From: Yeosuana aquiaggeris
Lineage (GTDB): Bacteria > Bacteroidota > Bacteroidia > Flavobacteriales > Flavobacteriaceae
Reading direction: 5' to 3'
Length of the DNA: 64,000 nucleotides
Assembly: GCF_044003965.1 (NCBI RefSeq)
Contig: NZ_JBAWKC010000006.1
Location: 124,001-188,000 of the forward strand
The position numbers and the translations under genes are program-made. The notes beneath the pieces are model-generated. The model searched no databases. It was not told where the DNA came from and saw only the letters and a program-made list of their open reading frames with translations. Positions within the stretch are counted from its first letter, which is position 1, and each line of letters starts with the position of its first letter. Shown here piece after piece: positions 1-8,784 of the stretch.

Positions 1-360
1 TTCAAGATAGGAAATAAAATCTGTAGCTTTCTCCTTTTGGTTATCATTACTATAAAAAATTGAAGAACGATATTGAGTTCCTACATCATTTCCTTGACGA
101 TTTAATGTAGTGGGATCATGAGTTGCAAAAAATATTTCTAATAATTCTTTATAACTAATAATACTTTCATCATACATTATCTGAATGGCTTCAGCATGTC
201 CGGTTCTTCCAGTGCATATTTCTCTGTAAGCAGGATTTTTAATATGTCCACCTGTGTAACCAGAAACAACACGTTCAACACCTTTAAATCTATTAAATAC
301 AGCTTCTGTACACCAAAAGCAACCACCGGCAAATGTGGCCAATTGTAAATTATCATTCAT
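1..360 (-). CDS. msrA: Peptide methionine (S)-S-oxide reductase MsrA, 3' end cut by window
   Basis: Reading the minus strand from the ATG at 358-360 gives 120 residues that run off the window edge. The catalytic motif GCFWC lies at about residues 13-17. It is followed by typical MsrA blocks: VSGYTGGH, the TGHAEA stretch, FFATHDPTTLNRQGND and GTQYRS. MsrA reduces the S epimer of methionine sulfoxide in oxidised proteins. No signal peptide is seen, so it is probably cytoplasmic. The C-terminal resolving cysteine region is outside the window. The divergent neighbour (DUF5916, starting at 523) shares the 160 bp upstream region. Family identification is firm. Confidence 0.95.
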   Translation of the reverse strand, partial: MNDNLQLATFAGGCFWCTEAVFNRFKGVERVVSGYTGGHIKNPAYREICTGRTGHAEAIQIMYDESIISYKELLEIFFATHDPTTLNRQGNDVGTQYRSSIFYSNDNQKEKATDFISYLE

Positions 361-459
361 AGCTTTAAAGTTATATAAATATTAGTTCTATACATTATTA
401 AAAACTTACAATAGTAAACTTTTTAACTTTAAATTATGACAAATAAAATCTAACCACCC

Positions 460-467
460 TACTTTTG
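460..467 (+). promoter_or_regulatory. Bacteroidota-type -7 box upstream of the DUF5916 gene
   Basis: The sequence TACTTTTG matches the Bacteroidota sigma factor -7 consensus TAnnTTTG. It lies about 55 bp before the ATG at 523. No clean TTTG -33 box is seen at the usual distance, so this is a consensus match only. Confidence 0.4.
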
Positions 468-522
468 TATAGTATTAATCTTTTACACTTTGTAGTGTTT
501 TTTTTGAGTTAAATCAATATTT

Positions 523-2958
523 ATGAGATTTTTTCTTTTTATCTCAGTATTATTCGCCTTTAATATTTTGGGCTATGCACAGGAGAAAAAAAAATATCAC
601 ATACAACGAGCCTCTGTATCCCCAAAAATTGATGGTATTTTAGATGAGACTATTTGGAAAAATTCTGAAGAAGCCAAAGACTTTACACAATTTAAACCTG
701 AAATGGGTTTAAAAGACTCCACTGAAATTAAAACCATTGTAAAAGTTACGTATGATGACAAGGCTATCTATTTTGGTGCTTACCTCCACGACGATCCGCT
801 AAAAATTATGAAGCAGCTAACCACAAGAGATGATTTTGGACAAGCTGATTATTTCACTATAGTACTCAATCCAAATAATGATGCTCAAAATGACACACAA
901 TTTATTATATTTAGTTCCGGCACACAGGCAGATGCCATTGCCAACCCAAGTATAGGTGAGGATTACGGCTGGAATGCTGTTTGGGAAAGCAAAGTAAACC
1001 TAGTTGAAGATGGCTGGATTGTTGAAGTAAAAATTCCCTATAGAGCACTTAGGTTTTCTAATGCCGATGTGCAAACTTGGGGCATGCAGTTTCATAGGCA
1101 ATTCAGAAGAAATCGTTCACAATACTCTTGGAATCCTATAGATGTCACTAAAGGAAATATTGGTTTATATCATGGAGTACTTACACCACTCGAACATATT
1201 AAACCCCCTACCCGGTTGAGTTTTTATCCGTATACTTCAGCATTACTAAATAATTACGATGGCGAAACCAAAACAGATTTAAATTTTGGTTTAGATATTA
1301 AATATGGTATTACAGAAAACTTTACGTTAGATGCCACTTTAGTGCCAGACTTTAGTCAAGCAGGTTTTGATAATTTAGAATTAAATTTAGGGCCATTTGA
1401 ACAAACCTTTTCAGAGCAACGTCAATTTTTTACAGAGGGTGTTGATCTTTTTAATAAAGGTGATTTGTTTTTTTCTAGACGTGTTGGTAGCGGTCCAACA
1501 GGTGAAGTGGTGCTGAATGACAATGAAGAACTAAAAAATTACCCGAATTCTGTAAATGTATTAAATGCCTTAAAAGTATCTGGAAGAACAAAAAATGGTT
1601 TAGGTATTGGTGTGTTTAATGCCATAACTGAAAAAACTAATGCCATCATAAGAGATACTATTTCTGGTGAAATAAGAGAAGAAATAGTGGAGTCAGTTGC
1701 AAATTATAATGTTTTTGTAATTGACCAACAATTCAACAAAAACTCATCCGTTAGTTTAATAAACACAAATGTCACCAGAGATGGTGCATTTAGAGATGCC
1801 AATGTTTCTGGTTTAATATTCGATATTTCAAATAAGAGAAACACTTATAAAATTTACGGTGAAGCTAAAATGAGTCATCTCCATTTAATTGATGGAAATT
1901 CCAACGGATACAGTTCGTTTTTTCGGGCTGGAAAAACACACGGAAATTTTAGATATAATTTTGATCATAGTTTTGCTGATACAAAATATGATATCAATGA
2001 TTTGGGCTTATTGTTCAGAAATAATTTTAATAATTTTGGTATTGATGCCTCCTACAGAATTTTTGAGCCAACACAAAAGCTTAACAGCTATTCTATAAGT
2101 ACTTATTTAAACTATAAAAGATTAGCCAATCCAAGTACATATACTGGAAATAATATGGGCTTTAATTATGGCGCACAAACAAAATCCTTAAATTACTATA
2201 GAGCAAATCTAAGATTGGAACTAGGTAAGCAATTTGATTATTTTGAACCGCGAACGGAGGGTCGATTTTTCATATATGAAAACAGAGTGAATTTAAGCTT
2301 TCGGTATTCTTCAAATTACAATAATACATTTGCATTTGATATCGACTTTGGTGGTACTACTTTTTTTGAAAAAAATAGAGACACAAATGAATATGAGTTT
2401 GAGCTAAGCCCAAGAATTAGATTAAATGAAAAATTTCTACTTACGTACACCTTTGAATATAATAAAGAATCAAATGGTAGAGGTTATGTTACCACCTTAG
2501 ATCAAGATATCATTTTTGGAGAAAGGGATAGAAAAACTTTTGTTCATAGTATTAGAGCCAATTACATCTTCAATTCCTTTCATGGAATTTCACTAACCTT
2601 CAGAAACTATTGGTCAACAGTTACTTACAACAACAATTTATATATCTTAGAGCAAAACGGACGGTTAAATCAAGATTCCGGATATCAGGCTGATAATTTA
2701 GAAAACAATCCCAATATTAACTATAATAACTGGAATTTAGATTTAAGCTATTCTTGGCAATTTGCGCCGGGCAGTTTTATCACAGCTCTCTATAGAAATC
2801 AGTTATTTAATTATGATAATGCTTCAACGGATTCTTATGGAAGTAGTCTAAAAACGCTATTCAATCAACCTTTTCAAAACACATTTTCTCTCCGCATTCA
2901 ATATTTTATTGATTATTCAAGTATTAGAAACGTATTTAAAAAGAAAAGTGTTTCATAA
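523..2958 (+). CDS. DUF5916 family protein with N-terminal CBM9-like domain
   Basis: 811 residues with a Sec signal peptide at about 1-19 (ending GYAQ). Residues about 25-215 form a carbohydrate-binding family 9-like domain (ISPKIDG-type opening, here VSPKIDGILDETIW). The rest is rich in alternating beta strands, with many N/Y/F-rich repeats typical of the DUF5916 region, and is probably an outer-membrane barrel-like part. This arrangement is common in Bacteroidota. Its substrate is not known, and a role in oligosaccharide or peptide handling at the cell surface is only inferred. It stands alone, followed 50 bp later by the LolD-type ATPase gene. Confidence 0.85.
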   Translation: MRFFLFISVLFAFNILGYAQEKKKYHIQRASVSPKIDGILDETIWKNSEEAKDFTQFKPEMGLKDSTEIKTIVKVTYDDKAIYFGAYLHDDPLKIMKQLTTRDDFGQADYFTIVLNPNNDAQNDTQFIIFSSGTQADAIANPSIGEDYGWNAVWESKVNLVEDGWIVEVKIPYRALRFSNADVQTWGMQFHRQFRRNRSQYSWNPIDVTKGNIGLYHGVLTPLEHIKPPTRLSFYPYTSALLNNYDGETKTDLNFGLDIKYGITENFTLDATLVPDFSQAGFDNLELNLGPFEQTFSEQRQFFTEGVDLFNKGDLFFSRRVGSGPTGEVVLNDNEELKNYPNSVNVLNALKVSGRTKNGLGIGVFNAITEKTNAIIRDTISGEIREEIVESVANYNVFVIDQQFNKNSSVSLINTNVTRDGAFRDANVSGLIFDISNKRNTYKIYGEAKMSHLHLIDGNSNGYSSFFRAGKTHGNFRYNFDHSFADTKYDINDLGLLFRNNFNNFGIDASYRIFEPTQKLNSYSISTYLNYKRLANPSTYTGNNMGFNYGAQTKSLNYYRANLRLELGKQFDYFEPRTEGRFFIYENRVNLSFRYSSNYNNTFAFDIDFGGTTFFEKNRDTNEYEFELSPRIRLNEKFLLTYTFEYNKESNGRGYVTTLDQDIIFGERDRKTFVHSIRANYIFNSFHGISLTFRNYWSTVTYNNNLYILEQNGRLNQDSGYQADNLENNPNINYNNWNLDLSYSWQFAPGSFITALYRNQLFNYDNASTDSYGSSLKTLFNQPFQNTFSLRIQYFIDYSSIRNVFKKKSVS

Positions 2959-3008
2959 TTGTTCAGAAAACATTAAAGTAGTAAATTCACCATTCCTATT
3001 TTCTATAG

Positions 3009-3677
3009 ATGATTCAAGCAAAAAATATACATAAATATTATAACGATTTACATGTCTTAAAAGGTGTAGATATTCATGTAAAAAAAAGTGAGATAATTTC
3101 AATTGTTGGCGCCTCTGGAGCTGGTAAAACAACTTTATTGCAAATATTGGGAACTCTTGATAAAGCGTCTAAAAAAGAAGAGTCTCAACTCATTATTAAT
3201 AATATCAATATTAATGAGTTGAATGAAAAAGGCTTGGCTAAATTTAGAAATGAACATATAGGTTTTATATTCCAGTTTCATCAACTTTTACCAGAATTTA
3301 CGGCCTTAGAAAACGTTTGTATTCCGGCTTTTATTAAAGGCACAAAAAAATCAGAAGCCGAAAAGCGTGCCATGGAGCTACTTGATTTTTTAGGCTTATC
3401 ACATCGCTCACACCATAAACCCAATGAATTATCTGGTGGTGAACAACAGCGTGTAGCAGTAGCTCGTGCCTTAGTTAACAACCCAGATTTAATATTTGCT
3501 GATGAACCTTCAGGAAATTTAGATAGTGAATCAGCCGAAAATTTACATAGCCTGTTTTTTAAACTACGTGATCAATTTGGCCAGACATTTGTCATCGTTA
3601 CGCACAACGAAGAACTTGCTAATTTAGCTGACAGAAAGTTAACAATGGTTGATGGGAAGATTATTAATAACTATTAG
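3009..3677 (+). CDS. lolD: ABC transporter ATP-binding protein, LolD/MacB type
   Basis: 222 residues with all ABC ATPase motifs: Walker A GASGAGKTT at about 34-42, Q-loop Q89, signature LSGGEQQ at 141-147, Walker B LIFADEP at 161-167 and H-loop VTHNEE near 198. Length and sequence fit the LolD/FtsE/MacB subfamily, which drives LolCE-type lipoprotein release or MacB-like export. No permease gene is next to it, which is usual in Flavobacteriaceae, where the LolC/E partner is elsewhere. The assignment to LolD rather than another member of the subfamily is moderate. Confidence 0.85.
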   Translation: MIQAKNIHKYYNDLHVLKGVDIHVKKSEIISIVGASGAGKTTLLQILGTLDKASKKEESQLIINNININELNEKGLAKFRNEHIGFIFQFHQLLPEFTALENVCIPAFIKGTKKSEAEKRAMELLDFLGLSHRSHHKPNELSGGEQQRVAVARALVNNPDLIFADEPSGNLDSESAENLHSLFFKLRDQFGQTFVIVTHNEELANLADRKLTMVDGKIINNY

Positions 3678-3781
3678 TTATTTCTAAATTACAAGATGTC
3701 TTAAAGTGCTTACTGAACCTAAATTATTAAGATTCAATAAACCCTTTATTATTACAAAAATATGCTATTCTATTTTTAAGA

Positions 3782-4585
3782 CTAATAAAAAGGATAAGTA
3801 ACCCCTAAAATAGTTATTGTGGAATTAGTAAAATTTAATTTTATATCATTTACATTTCCAAAATCGAAATTAAGAATACCCGATTTAATATTTCTTGGTA
3901 ATAATACAAAATGCAAGGACTCTTCTATAGTTAACATATATTCAACGCCTTCAGAACTTATTCCAGATTGTGTACCATCCAGCAGATATTCATCATCCCA
4001 GATATTTAATGGCGTACTAGAGCCTGCTATCCAAGTTCTTAGTGAATTTTCAGTATAACTTATGGTTTTTCCTGTATTCGCGGTAATTTTTCCATTTTCA
4101 ACAATCATACTATATTCCAACTTATCATCTAGATTTCTTCCTAAATTTTTCACATAATGTGTTCCTTCAACTTTATAATCATTATGATAATAGTTGTTAA
4201 AGGTTGTGGTATGTTCACTTCCTTCATTACCATACCAATCCGTTGATACTATGCTAATAATTCCTTTACGTGTGATACCATCTTCACATAATACACCTGT
4301 TTGAAAATCAATGGTAATTGTTTTAGGAAATGATGTATAATCAAATGGCTCAATAGTTATAACAGGACCTACAGATATGGTTTTGGTTGATTTCCCTGTC
4401 GTTGAATTTTCAGCATTTAAAAGAGCATCTCCGCCATTATTACCAACATCCTGAAAAATTTGCTGAACTAATACATATTCATTTAAGGTTTCAATAGCAG
4501 CTGTAGGTTCCAAATTTTGTTTTAAATCATCAGTTTGACAACTCATCAATAGAATTGCAATAATTGGGGCTATAATTTTTTTCAT
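3782..4585 (-). CDS. Hypothetical lipoprotein
   Basis: 267 residues with a lipoprotein signal: a short charged start, a hydrophobic stretch and a lipobox ending LLMSC, giving Cys16. The mature part is mostly polar with beta-strand-like segments and no motif that I recognise. It is convergent with the LolD-type ATPase and divergent from TIGR02757. Attachment to the outer membrane, as for most Bacteroidota lipoproteins, is an inference. Function unknown. Confidence 0.7.
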   Translation of the reverse strand: MKKIIAPIIAILLMSCQTDDLKQNLEPTAAIETLNEYVLVQQIFQDVGNNGGDALLNAENSTTGKSTKTISVGPVITIEPFDYTSFPKTITIDFQTGVLCEDGITRKGIISIVSTDWYGNEGSEHTTTFNNYYHNDYKVEGTHYVKNLGRNLDDKLEYSMIVENGKITANTGKTISYTENSLRTWIAGSSTPLNIWDDEYLLDGTQSGISSEGVEYMLTIEESLHFVLLPRNIKSGILNFDFGNVNDIKLNFTNSTITILGVTYPFY

Positions 4586-4761
4586 AAAACATTATTTAAT
4601 CATTAAATAACGTTATAAATTTTATTTTTAGTGCAATTTTATGATGAAATTTTTCCTTTTGGCCTGTATTTTTACTGTTTATCGATTTATTTATTAATAA
4701 TTTTAGTCTTCTTTAGGTCCCTTTTATTGTATTTAAACCATACAAATTATGTATTAAGTAG

Positions 4762-4769
4762 TACTTTTG
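4762..4769 (+). promoter_or_regulatory. -7 box TACTTTTG that rules out the upstream TTG start
   Basis: TACTTTTG matches TAnnTTTG, and its last three bases are the TTG at 4767 that would otherwise be the longest start of the TIGR02757 gene. Transcription would begin near 4775, so 4767 cannot be the translation start. The next in-frame start is TTG at 4797. Confidence 0.5.
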
Positions 4770-4796
4770 AAAAAACAATTTTACATCTTCTCATCA

Positions 4797-5561
4797 TTGA
4801 ACCGAACAGAATTAAAAGAATTTCTTGACTCAAAAGTTGAACAGTACAATAATCCAAAATTTATTAAAACTGACCCCATTCAAATCCCACATCAATTTGC
4901 ACAAAAAGAAGATATTGAAATTGCTGGTTTTTTAACAGCTACAATTTCCTGGGGAAACAGAAAAAGTATTATCAAGAATTCAAAATATATGATGGAATTA
5001 TTAGAACTTTCGCCATATGATTTTGTAATGAATCATCAAGAAACTGATTTAGAAAAACTGCTGCCTTTTGTTCATAGAACTTTTAATGGTGAAGATCTGA
5101 TTCAGTTTTTAAAATCTCTTAAACATATCTATAAAAACCATAGCGGATTAGAATCCATATTTTCGAAATACGTTAAAAAAGATTCTTTGCAATTCTCTAT
5201 TCATGAGTTTAAAAAACATTTTTTTGAAGTTTCGCATCTACCAAGAACTCAGAAACATATCAGTGACCCTTTAAAAAATTCAGCAGCCAAGAGAATTAAT
5301 ATGTATTTAAGATGGATGATCAGGAATGATAAAACTGGTGTTGATTTTGGCATTTGGAAAAGCCTCTCACCTTCTCTACTATCGTGTCCACTAGACGTTC
5401 ATTCTGGAAACGTAGCAAGGAAATTAGGCCTATTAAAGCGTAAACAAAATGATGCCAAAGCATTAATGGAGTTGGATACATCTTTACGAAAACTCGATAA
5501 ACATGACCCTGTAAAATATGATTTTGCCTTATTTGGTTTAGGAGTGTTTGAAAATTTTTAA
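4797..5561 (+). CDS. TIGR02757 (DUF2400) family protein, hybrid 3' end
   Basis: I place the start at TTG 4797 (254 residues, beginning MNRTELKEFLD). This is where family members usually begin, and the longer TTG start at 4767 lies inside a promoter -7 box. Conserved family blocks are visible: DPIQIPHQF, the GFLTATISWGNRK region, the RMYLRWM-like MYLRWMIRND, and PLDVHSGNVARKLGL. The biochemical role of the family is not established. The last 264 bp occur again at 10873-11136. The first 160 bp of the two copies are almost identical (4 mismatches counted) and the last 101 bp differ at roughly 30 positions. This suggests that the last third of the tail here was replaced by recombination. Confidence 0.88.
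   Translation: MNRTELKEFLDSKVEQYNNPKFIKTDPIQIPHQFAQKEDIEIAGFLTATISWGNRKSIIKNSKYMMELLELSPYDFVMNHQETDLEKLLPFVHRTFNGEDLIQFLKSLKHIYKNHSGLESIFSKYVKKDSLQFSIHEFKKHFFEVSHLPRTQKHISDPLKNSAAKRINMYLRWMIRNDKTGVDFGIWKSLSPSLLSCPLDVHSGNVARKLGLLKRKQNDAKALMELDTSLRKLDKHDPVKYDFALFGLGVFENF
5298..5561 (+). repeat. Direct repeat copy 1: 3' end of the TIGR02757 gene
   Basis: This segment aligns without gaps to 10873-11136 (offset 5575). Similarity begins at the AATATG at 5298 and runs to the stop codon. It is high over 5301-5460 and much lower after that. Together the two copies flank the 5.3 kb accessory segment. Confidence 0.9.
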
Positions 5562-5850
5562 TCAATAGTCATTTTTACAACGAATAAAATAAAACAATAA
5601 TTATAGTTTAGTTATTAATATATACGTAAATATTTAAGAATTAATAAGAAGTTAATGAATTTGGATAAAACTTGTATGGAAAGTGATTGATACCACCAGC
5701 CAGTGCTTTATCTCTAATTGTATGATGTTTATAAAAATTTCTTAGTCCCATTATAATTTTTATGTATTTGAGAGAAATAAATATAATGGAAATAAACACA
5801 ATTGCGCTTATTCATTAGCTACCCAGCATTTGACCAAAAAACCGTAGAAA

Positions 5851-6090
5851 TTGAAATTTAAAATTGGACTTTCATTATTTTTTGTTTTCGGATTTTTCTT
5901 TTTTAGAATAATCGGACCAATAATTATTGGAAAACTTAAAGATTTCCATATCAGAAATAATACAGGGTTAGTTGAAAAAGCACCAGGGATTTTTAAATTC
6001 TTTAATTTATTTTTCAAGGCATTTGCAATATTTTGTTTGGTTTATGTTATTATGATTTGGACTGGATTTGTGACCTTACCAAATGAATAA
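5851..6090 (+). CDS. Small hypothetical membrane protein (TTG start)
   Basis: 79 residues from a TTG codon at 5851. Two hydrophobic helices are visible, at about 4-27 and 52-73, separated by a charged loop. The stop codon overlaps the start of the next gene by 8 bp, which supports translation coupling and that this reading frame is real. No family is recognised. Small membrane proteins of unknown function are common in integron-like cassettes. The start codon is uncertain because no ATG exists upstream. Confidence 0.55.
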   Translation: MKFKIGLSLFFVFGFFFFRIIGPIIIGKLKDFHIRNNTGLVEKAPGIFKFFNLFFKAFAIFCLVYVIMIWTGFVTLPNE

Positions 6091-6481
6091 TCGATTGAAA
6101 AAACTAAACTACAAACAGATTTCAATGCTTCTTTATGGAATTGCATTATTTACGCCAATGTTTTTCGGCAATTGGACAATTGGTGTTTTCGGACTGATTA
6201 TGGGATGGTTAGGAATTTTTGCTTTAGAACCATTTGTTGCGATTCCTTGGATTGCAAATTTTCTATATTTTGGGAATTTGATTTTTAACAAGCTTAATCT
6301 GAAAACGAAAATCGGATTATCGATTTTGACTATAATTTGTGCACTATTTGTAATCGGACTTCGGGAACTACCAGAAAATGAAGGTGGCCGGAATTCGGAT
6401 ATCGTTGTTGGAATCGGATTTATAATTTGGCTTTCGAGTTTTGTAATTTTATTAATCGGACAATTAAGAGAAAAAAAATAA
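6083..6481 (+). CDS. Hypothetical four-helix membrane protein
   Basis: 132 residues with about four transmembrane segments (roughly 14-45, 50-68, 76-95 and 105-127) and short loops ending in a lysine-rich tail (LREKK). It overlaps the preceding small membrane protein gene by 8 bp, so the two are probably made together. An attC-like palindrome (6485-6623) begins 4 bp after the stop, as in a gene cassette. No family is recognised. Confidence 0.65.
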   Translation: MNNRLKKLNYKQISMLLYGIALFTPMFFGNWTIGVFGLIMGWLGIFALEPFVAIPWIANFLYFGNLIFNKLNLKTKIGLSILTIICALFVIGLRELPENEGGRNSDIVVGIGFIIWLSSFVILLIGQLREKK

Positions 6482-6484
6482 AAA

Positions 6485-6623
6485 CGTTAGGTAACACCGT
6501 ATAAAAAAAATTGCTAGTTTTAGCTAAACCAAAGTTAGTTGCTCGTTTGCTAGCTTCTGATTTTCCTTCGGAAAATCCTCGCTCACAAACACGCAACTTT
6601 CCTTATACATAAACGTTAGTGAC
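6485..6623 (+). other. attC-like recombination site with long imperfect hairpin
   Basis: The site starts with CGTTAG (6485-6490) and GGTAAC (6490-6495) and ends with GTTAGTGAC (6615-6623). Inside, nested arms pair: GTATAA (6499-6504) with TTATAC (6603-6608), AAAGTT (6531-6536) with AACTTT (6595-6600), GTTGC (6538-6542) with GCAAC (6593-6597), and GATTTTCC (6559-6566) with GGAAAATC (6570-6577) around a 3 nt tip. This is the layout of an attC site: outer AAC/GTT boxes around an imperfect palindrome with unpaired bases. The GTTAG core departs from the strict GTTRRRY consensus, so the class of recombinase is open. Confidence 0.6.
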
Positions 6624-6650
6624 CATTGTCAAATGCTAAATCATCTTAAT

Positions 6651-8642
6651 ATGAAAAACTTAAAACTTTCGCTCCTGCTAATATTTTTTACTTTAATTAT
6701 TTCTCTCCTTCCAAACTTCAATCAAATTTTAGCCCAGTCATCAAACCTTACACTCGAACATTTAGACACGTTAGTCGGTTTGAGTGACCCAAAAATTAGT
6801 CCCGATGGATTGAAGATAATACTTATAAATAAAAAAGCTGACTTTGAAAAAAATAAGTATGTCAATTCGTTATGGTTGGTTAATAAAGACACAAAAGAAG
6901 CCAGGCCACTCACTAATGATAGACCTGGTATAACATCACCAGAATGGACCCCCGACGGCCAATACATCACCTTCATAGATGTAGGTAATAACAAGAAGCG
7001 ACAGATTTTCAAACTACCTGTTCAGGGTGGAGAGGCTGAACAAATTACAAGTAGTAAAATGGGGGTCAATACGTACAAATGGAGTCCAGATGGTCAATTT
7101 CTTGCTTACGTTGAAAAGGATTCTATAGAAGAAAAAAAAGGAATTGTAAAGCACAACAAATCCTTTGAAGTTAGCTACGATTGGTATCTGGCAAATGAGG
7201 CAGCAGTAGCATCTCACATTTGGATAAGTACCGGTGAAGGTAAAAATGCCTATAAGTTGACGAAAGAAGACGAAAAACAGAATAGTATATCCGGAGACTT
7301 TAACTGGTCTTTTGATAGTAAAAAAATTGTTTACGCAGTTAATCCGAGGCCCCATACAAGTGAGTTTTTAAACAGGTCATTACAACTTATTGATCTAGAC
7401 ACCAAACAAATAACTATCCTTGACAAAGGATCTAGAGTACCCAGAAATCCATCTTTTTCCAAAGATGGATCGATCATTTTATATAATAAATCTACTGGAA
7501 TAGAACCTTTTTTTAATCCTGATGGAATATTTTCTGTTGACCAAAGTGGTGTCAAAAGTGAAGATGTAATACTTAATATTGATCGTAATTTTTCAGCGCT
7601 TAACTGGTTTTCTGACGGTAGTTTCCTTGTAGGAGCTCCCGATAAAACTATGATAAGTTTATGGCGAGGTCAATTAGATGGCACTTATGAAATACTGAAC
7701 ACAAATGAGATAAATCCTTCACTTGGCAGCATAGATGTCGGCAAATCTGATGAAGTTGTATTCATCGGTTCCAAGTCAAGCAAAGCACCTGAATTGTATT
7801 ACATGAAAGATTATCATAGCAATCCGGAAAAGTTATCTGCTTTTAATGACGCTATTTCTGAATTAAACTTAGGTAAGGTAGGTCCGATAAATTGGACAAC
7901 TGAAGATGGCTTTTATGCAGACGGAGTCATCACCTATCCTCCTGATTTTTCAGAGAGTAAGAAATATCCTTTAGTATTGTACATCCACGGTGGCCCAATG
8001 GGATCATCAATAGAAAACTTTGATTTCTTTGCCCAAGCAATGGCTGCAAAAGGGTGGATTGTTTTCGAGCCAAATTATAGAGGTAGTAACAATTTAGGTA
8101 AAACATATCAAAGCGCAGTAATTAACGATGCAGGTGAAGGGCCAGGAAAAGATGTTATGGCGGGCATTGAAGCAGTTAAAGCATTGGGTTACATCGATGA
8201 AAGTAAAATTGCTGTGTCGGGTTGGTCTTATGGTGGTTTTATGACAGTATGGCTGACGTCGCATTATCAAATTTGGAAAGCAGCAGTTGCTGGTGCGGCC
8301 GTGACAGATTGGTTTGACTGGTATAATTTGGCAGACATGAATATATGGTCAGGTTATGGTCTGGGAGGCTCACCATGGCTTAATGAAAACGCTGAAAATT
8401 ATCGCAGGCAATCACCTATAACCTATGCACACCAAATAAAAACGCCTACCCTGATTCTTTCAAATACATTGGATCAGAGAGTAACCGTTACTCAGTCCTT
8501 TAAACTATTTCACAACTTAAAGGACAATGGCGTAGAAACTAAATTCATCGCATATCCTATTCCAGGTCATTTTCCACAAGATCCAGTGCATAGAAAAGAT
8601 GTTTACAAGCGATGGATATCATGGATTGAGGATCATTTTTGA
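6651..8642 (+). CDS. S9 family (prolyl oligopeptidase-like) secreted peptidase
   Basis: I choose ATG 6651 over the in-frame ATG 6633 because the signal peptide (MKNLKLS, hydrophobic run, cleavage after ILAQ) then starts in the usual way. This gives 663 residues. Residues about 30-390 hold WD-like beta-propeller repeats (KISPDG, WSPDGQ, WTPDGQY motifs). The C-terminal part is an alpha/beta hydrolase with the nucleophile in GWSYGG (Ser about 526), Asp in NTLDQRV and His in PGHFPQD. The family cleaves short peptides, here probably in the periplasm. The gene is the only one in a unit bounded by GTTAGTGAC (6615) and GTCACTAAC (8677), so it looks like a single-gene cassette. At 2 kb it is large for such a cassette. 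Confidence 0.9.
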   Translation: MKNLKLSLLLIFFTLIISLLPNFNQILAQSSNLTLEHLDTLVGLSDPKISPDGLKIILINKKADFEKNKYVNSLWLVNKDTKEARPLTNDRPGITSPEWTPDGQYITFIDVGNNKKRQIFKLPVQGGEAEQITSSKMGVNTYKWSPDGQFLAYVEKDSIEEKKGIVKHNKSFEVSYDWYLANEAAVASHIWISTGEGKNAYKLTKEDEKQNSISGDFNWSFDSKKIVYAVNPRPHTSEFLNRSLQLIDLDTKQITILDKGSRVPRNPSFSKDGSIILYNKSTGIEPFFNPDGIFSVDQSGVKSEDVILNIDRNFSALNWFSDGSFLVGAPDKTMISLWRGQLDGTYEILNTNEINPSLGSIDVGKSDEVVFIGSKSSKAPELYYMKDYHSNPEKLSAFNDAISELNLGKVGPINWTTEDGFYADGVITYPPDFSESKKYPLVLYIHGGPMGSSIENFDFFAQAMAAKGWIVFEPNYRGSNNLGKTYQSAVINDAGEGPGKDVMAGIEAVKALGYIDESKIAVSGWSYGGFMTVWLTSHYQIWKAAVAGAAVTDWFDWYNLADMNIWSGYGLGGSPWLNENAENYRRQSPITYAHQIKTPTLILSNTLDQRVTVTQSFKLFHNLKDNGVETKFIAYPIPGHFPQDPVHRKDVYKRWISWIEDHF

Positions 8643-8676
8643 AAAATTGAATATTTATAAAAATCATAGAAAAACA

Positions 8677-8734
8677 GTCACTAACACAAAATAAACGCCA
8701 TTAAAACAGGCGTTTATTCAAACCGTTGGCAATA
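8677..8734 (+). other. attC-like site ending the S9 peptidase unit
   Basis: GTCACTAAC (8677-8685) is the exact reverse complement of GTTAGTGAC (6615-6623) at the start of the unit. A perfect 10 bp stem follows: AATAAACGCC (8690-8699) with GGCGTTTATT (8709-8718), loop of 9 nt. The next core, GTTGGC, begins at 8725 and opens the following unit. The order AAC box, palindrome, GTT box is that of a short attC site. The stem has no T-run after it, so it is not a simple terminator. Confidence 0.65.
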
Positions 8735-8784
8735 ATTATATGAAAGAACAAAAGAAACTATTTCAATTATTTTATCAGCTTAAA

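Noticed and set aside
4631..4828. Small membrane protein frame upstream of the TIGR02757 gene
   Set aside because: It overlaps the promoter and start of the real gene in another frame, has no family match and consists of AT-rich intergenic sequence read as hydrophobic codons.
8690..8718. Rho-independent terminator for the S9 peptidase gene
   Set aside because: The stem is perfect but is followed by CAAACCG, not by a T-run, and it is bracketed by matching AAC and GTT boxes. An attC-like site explains it better.
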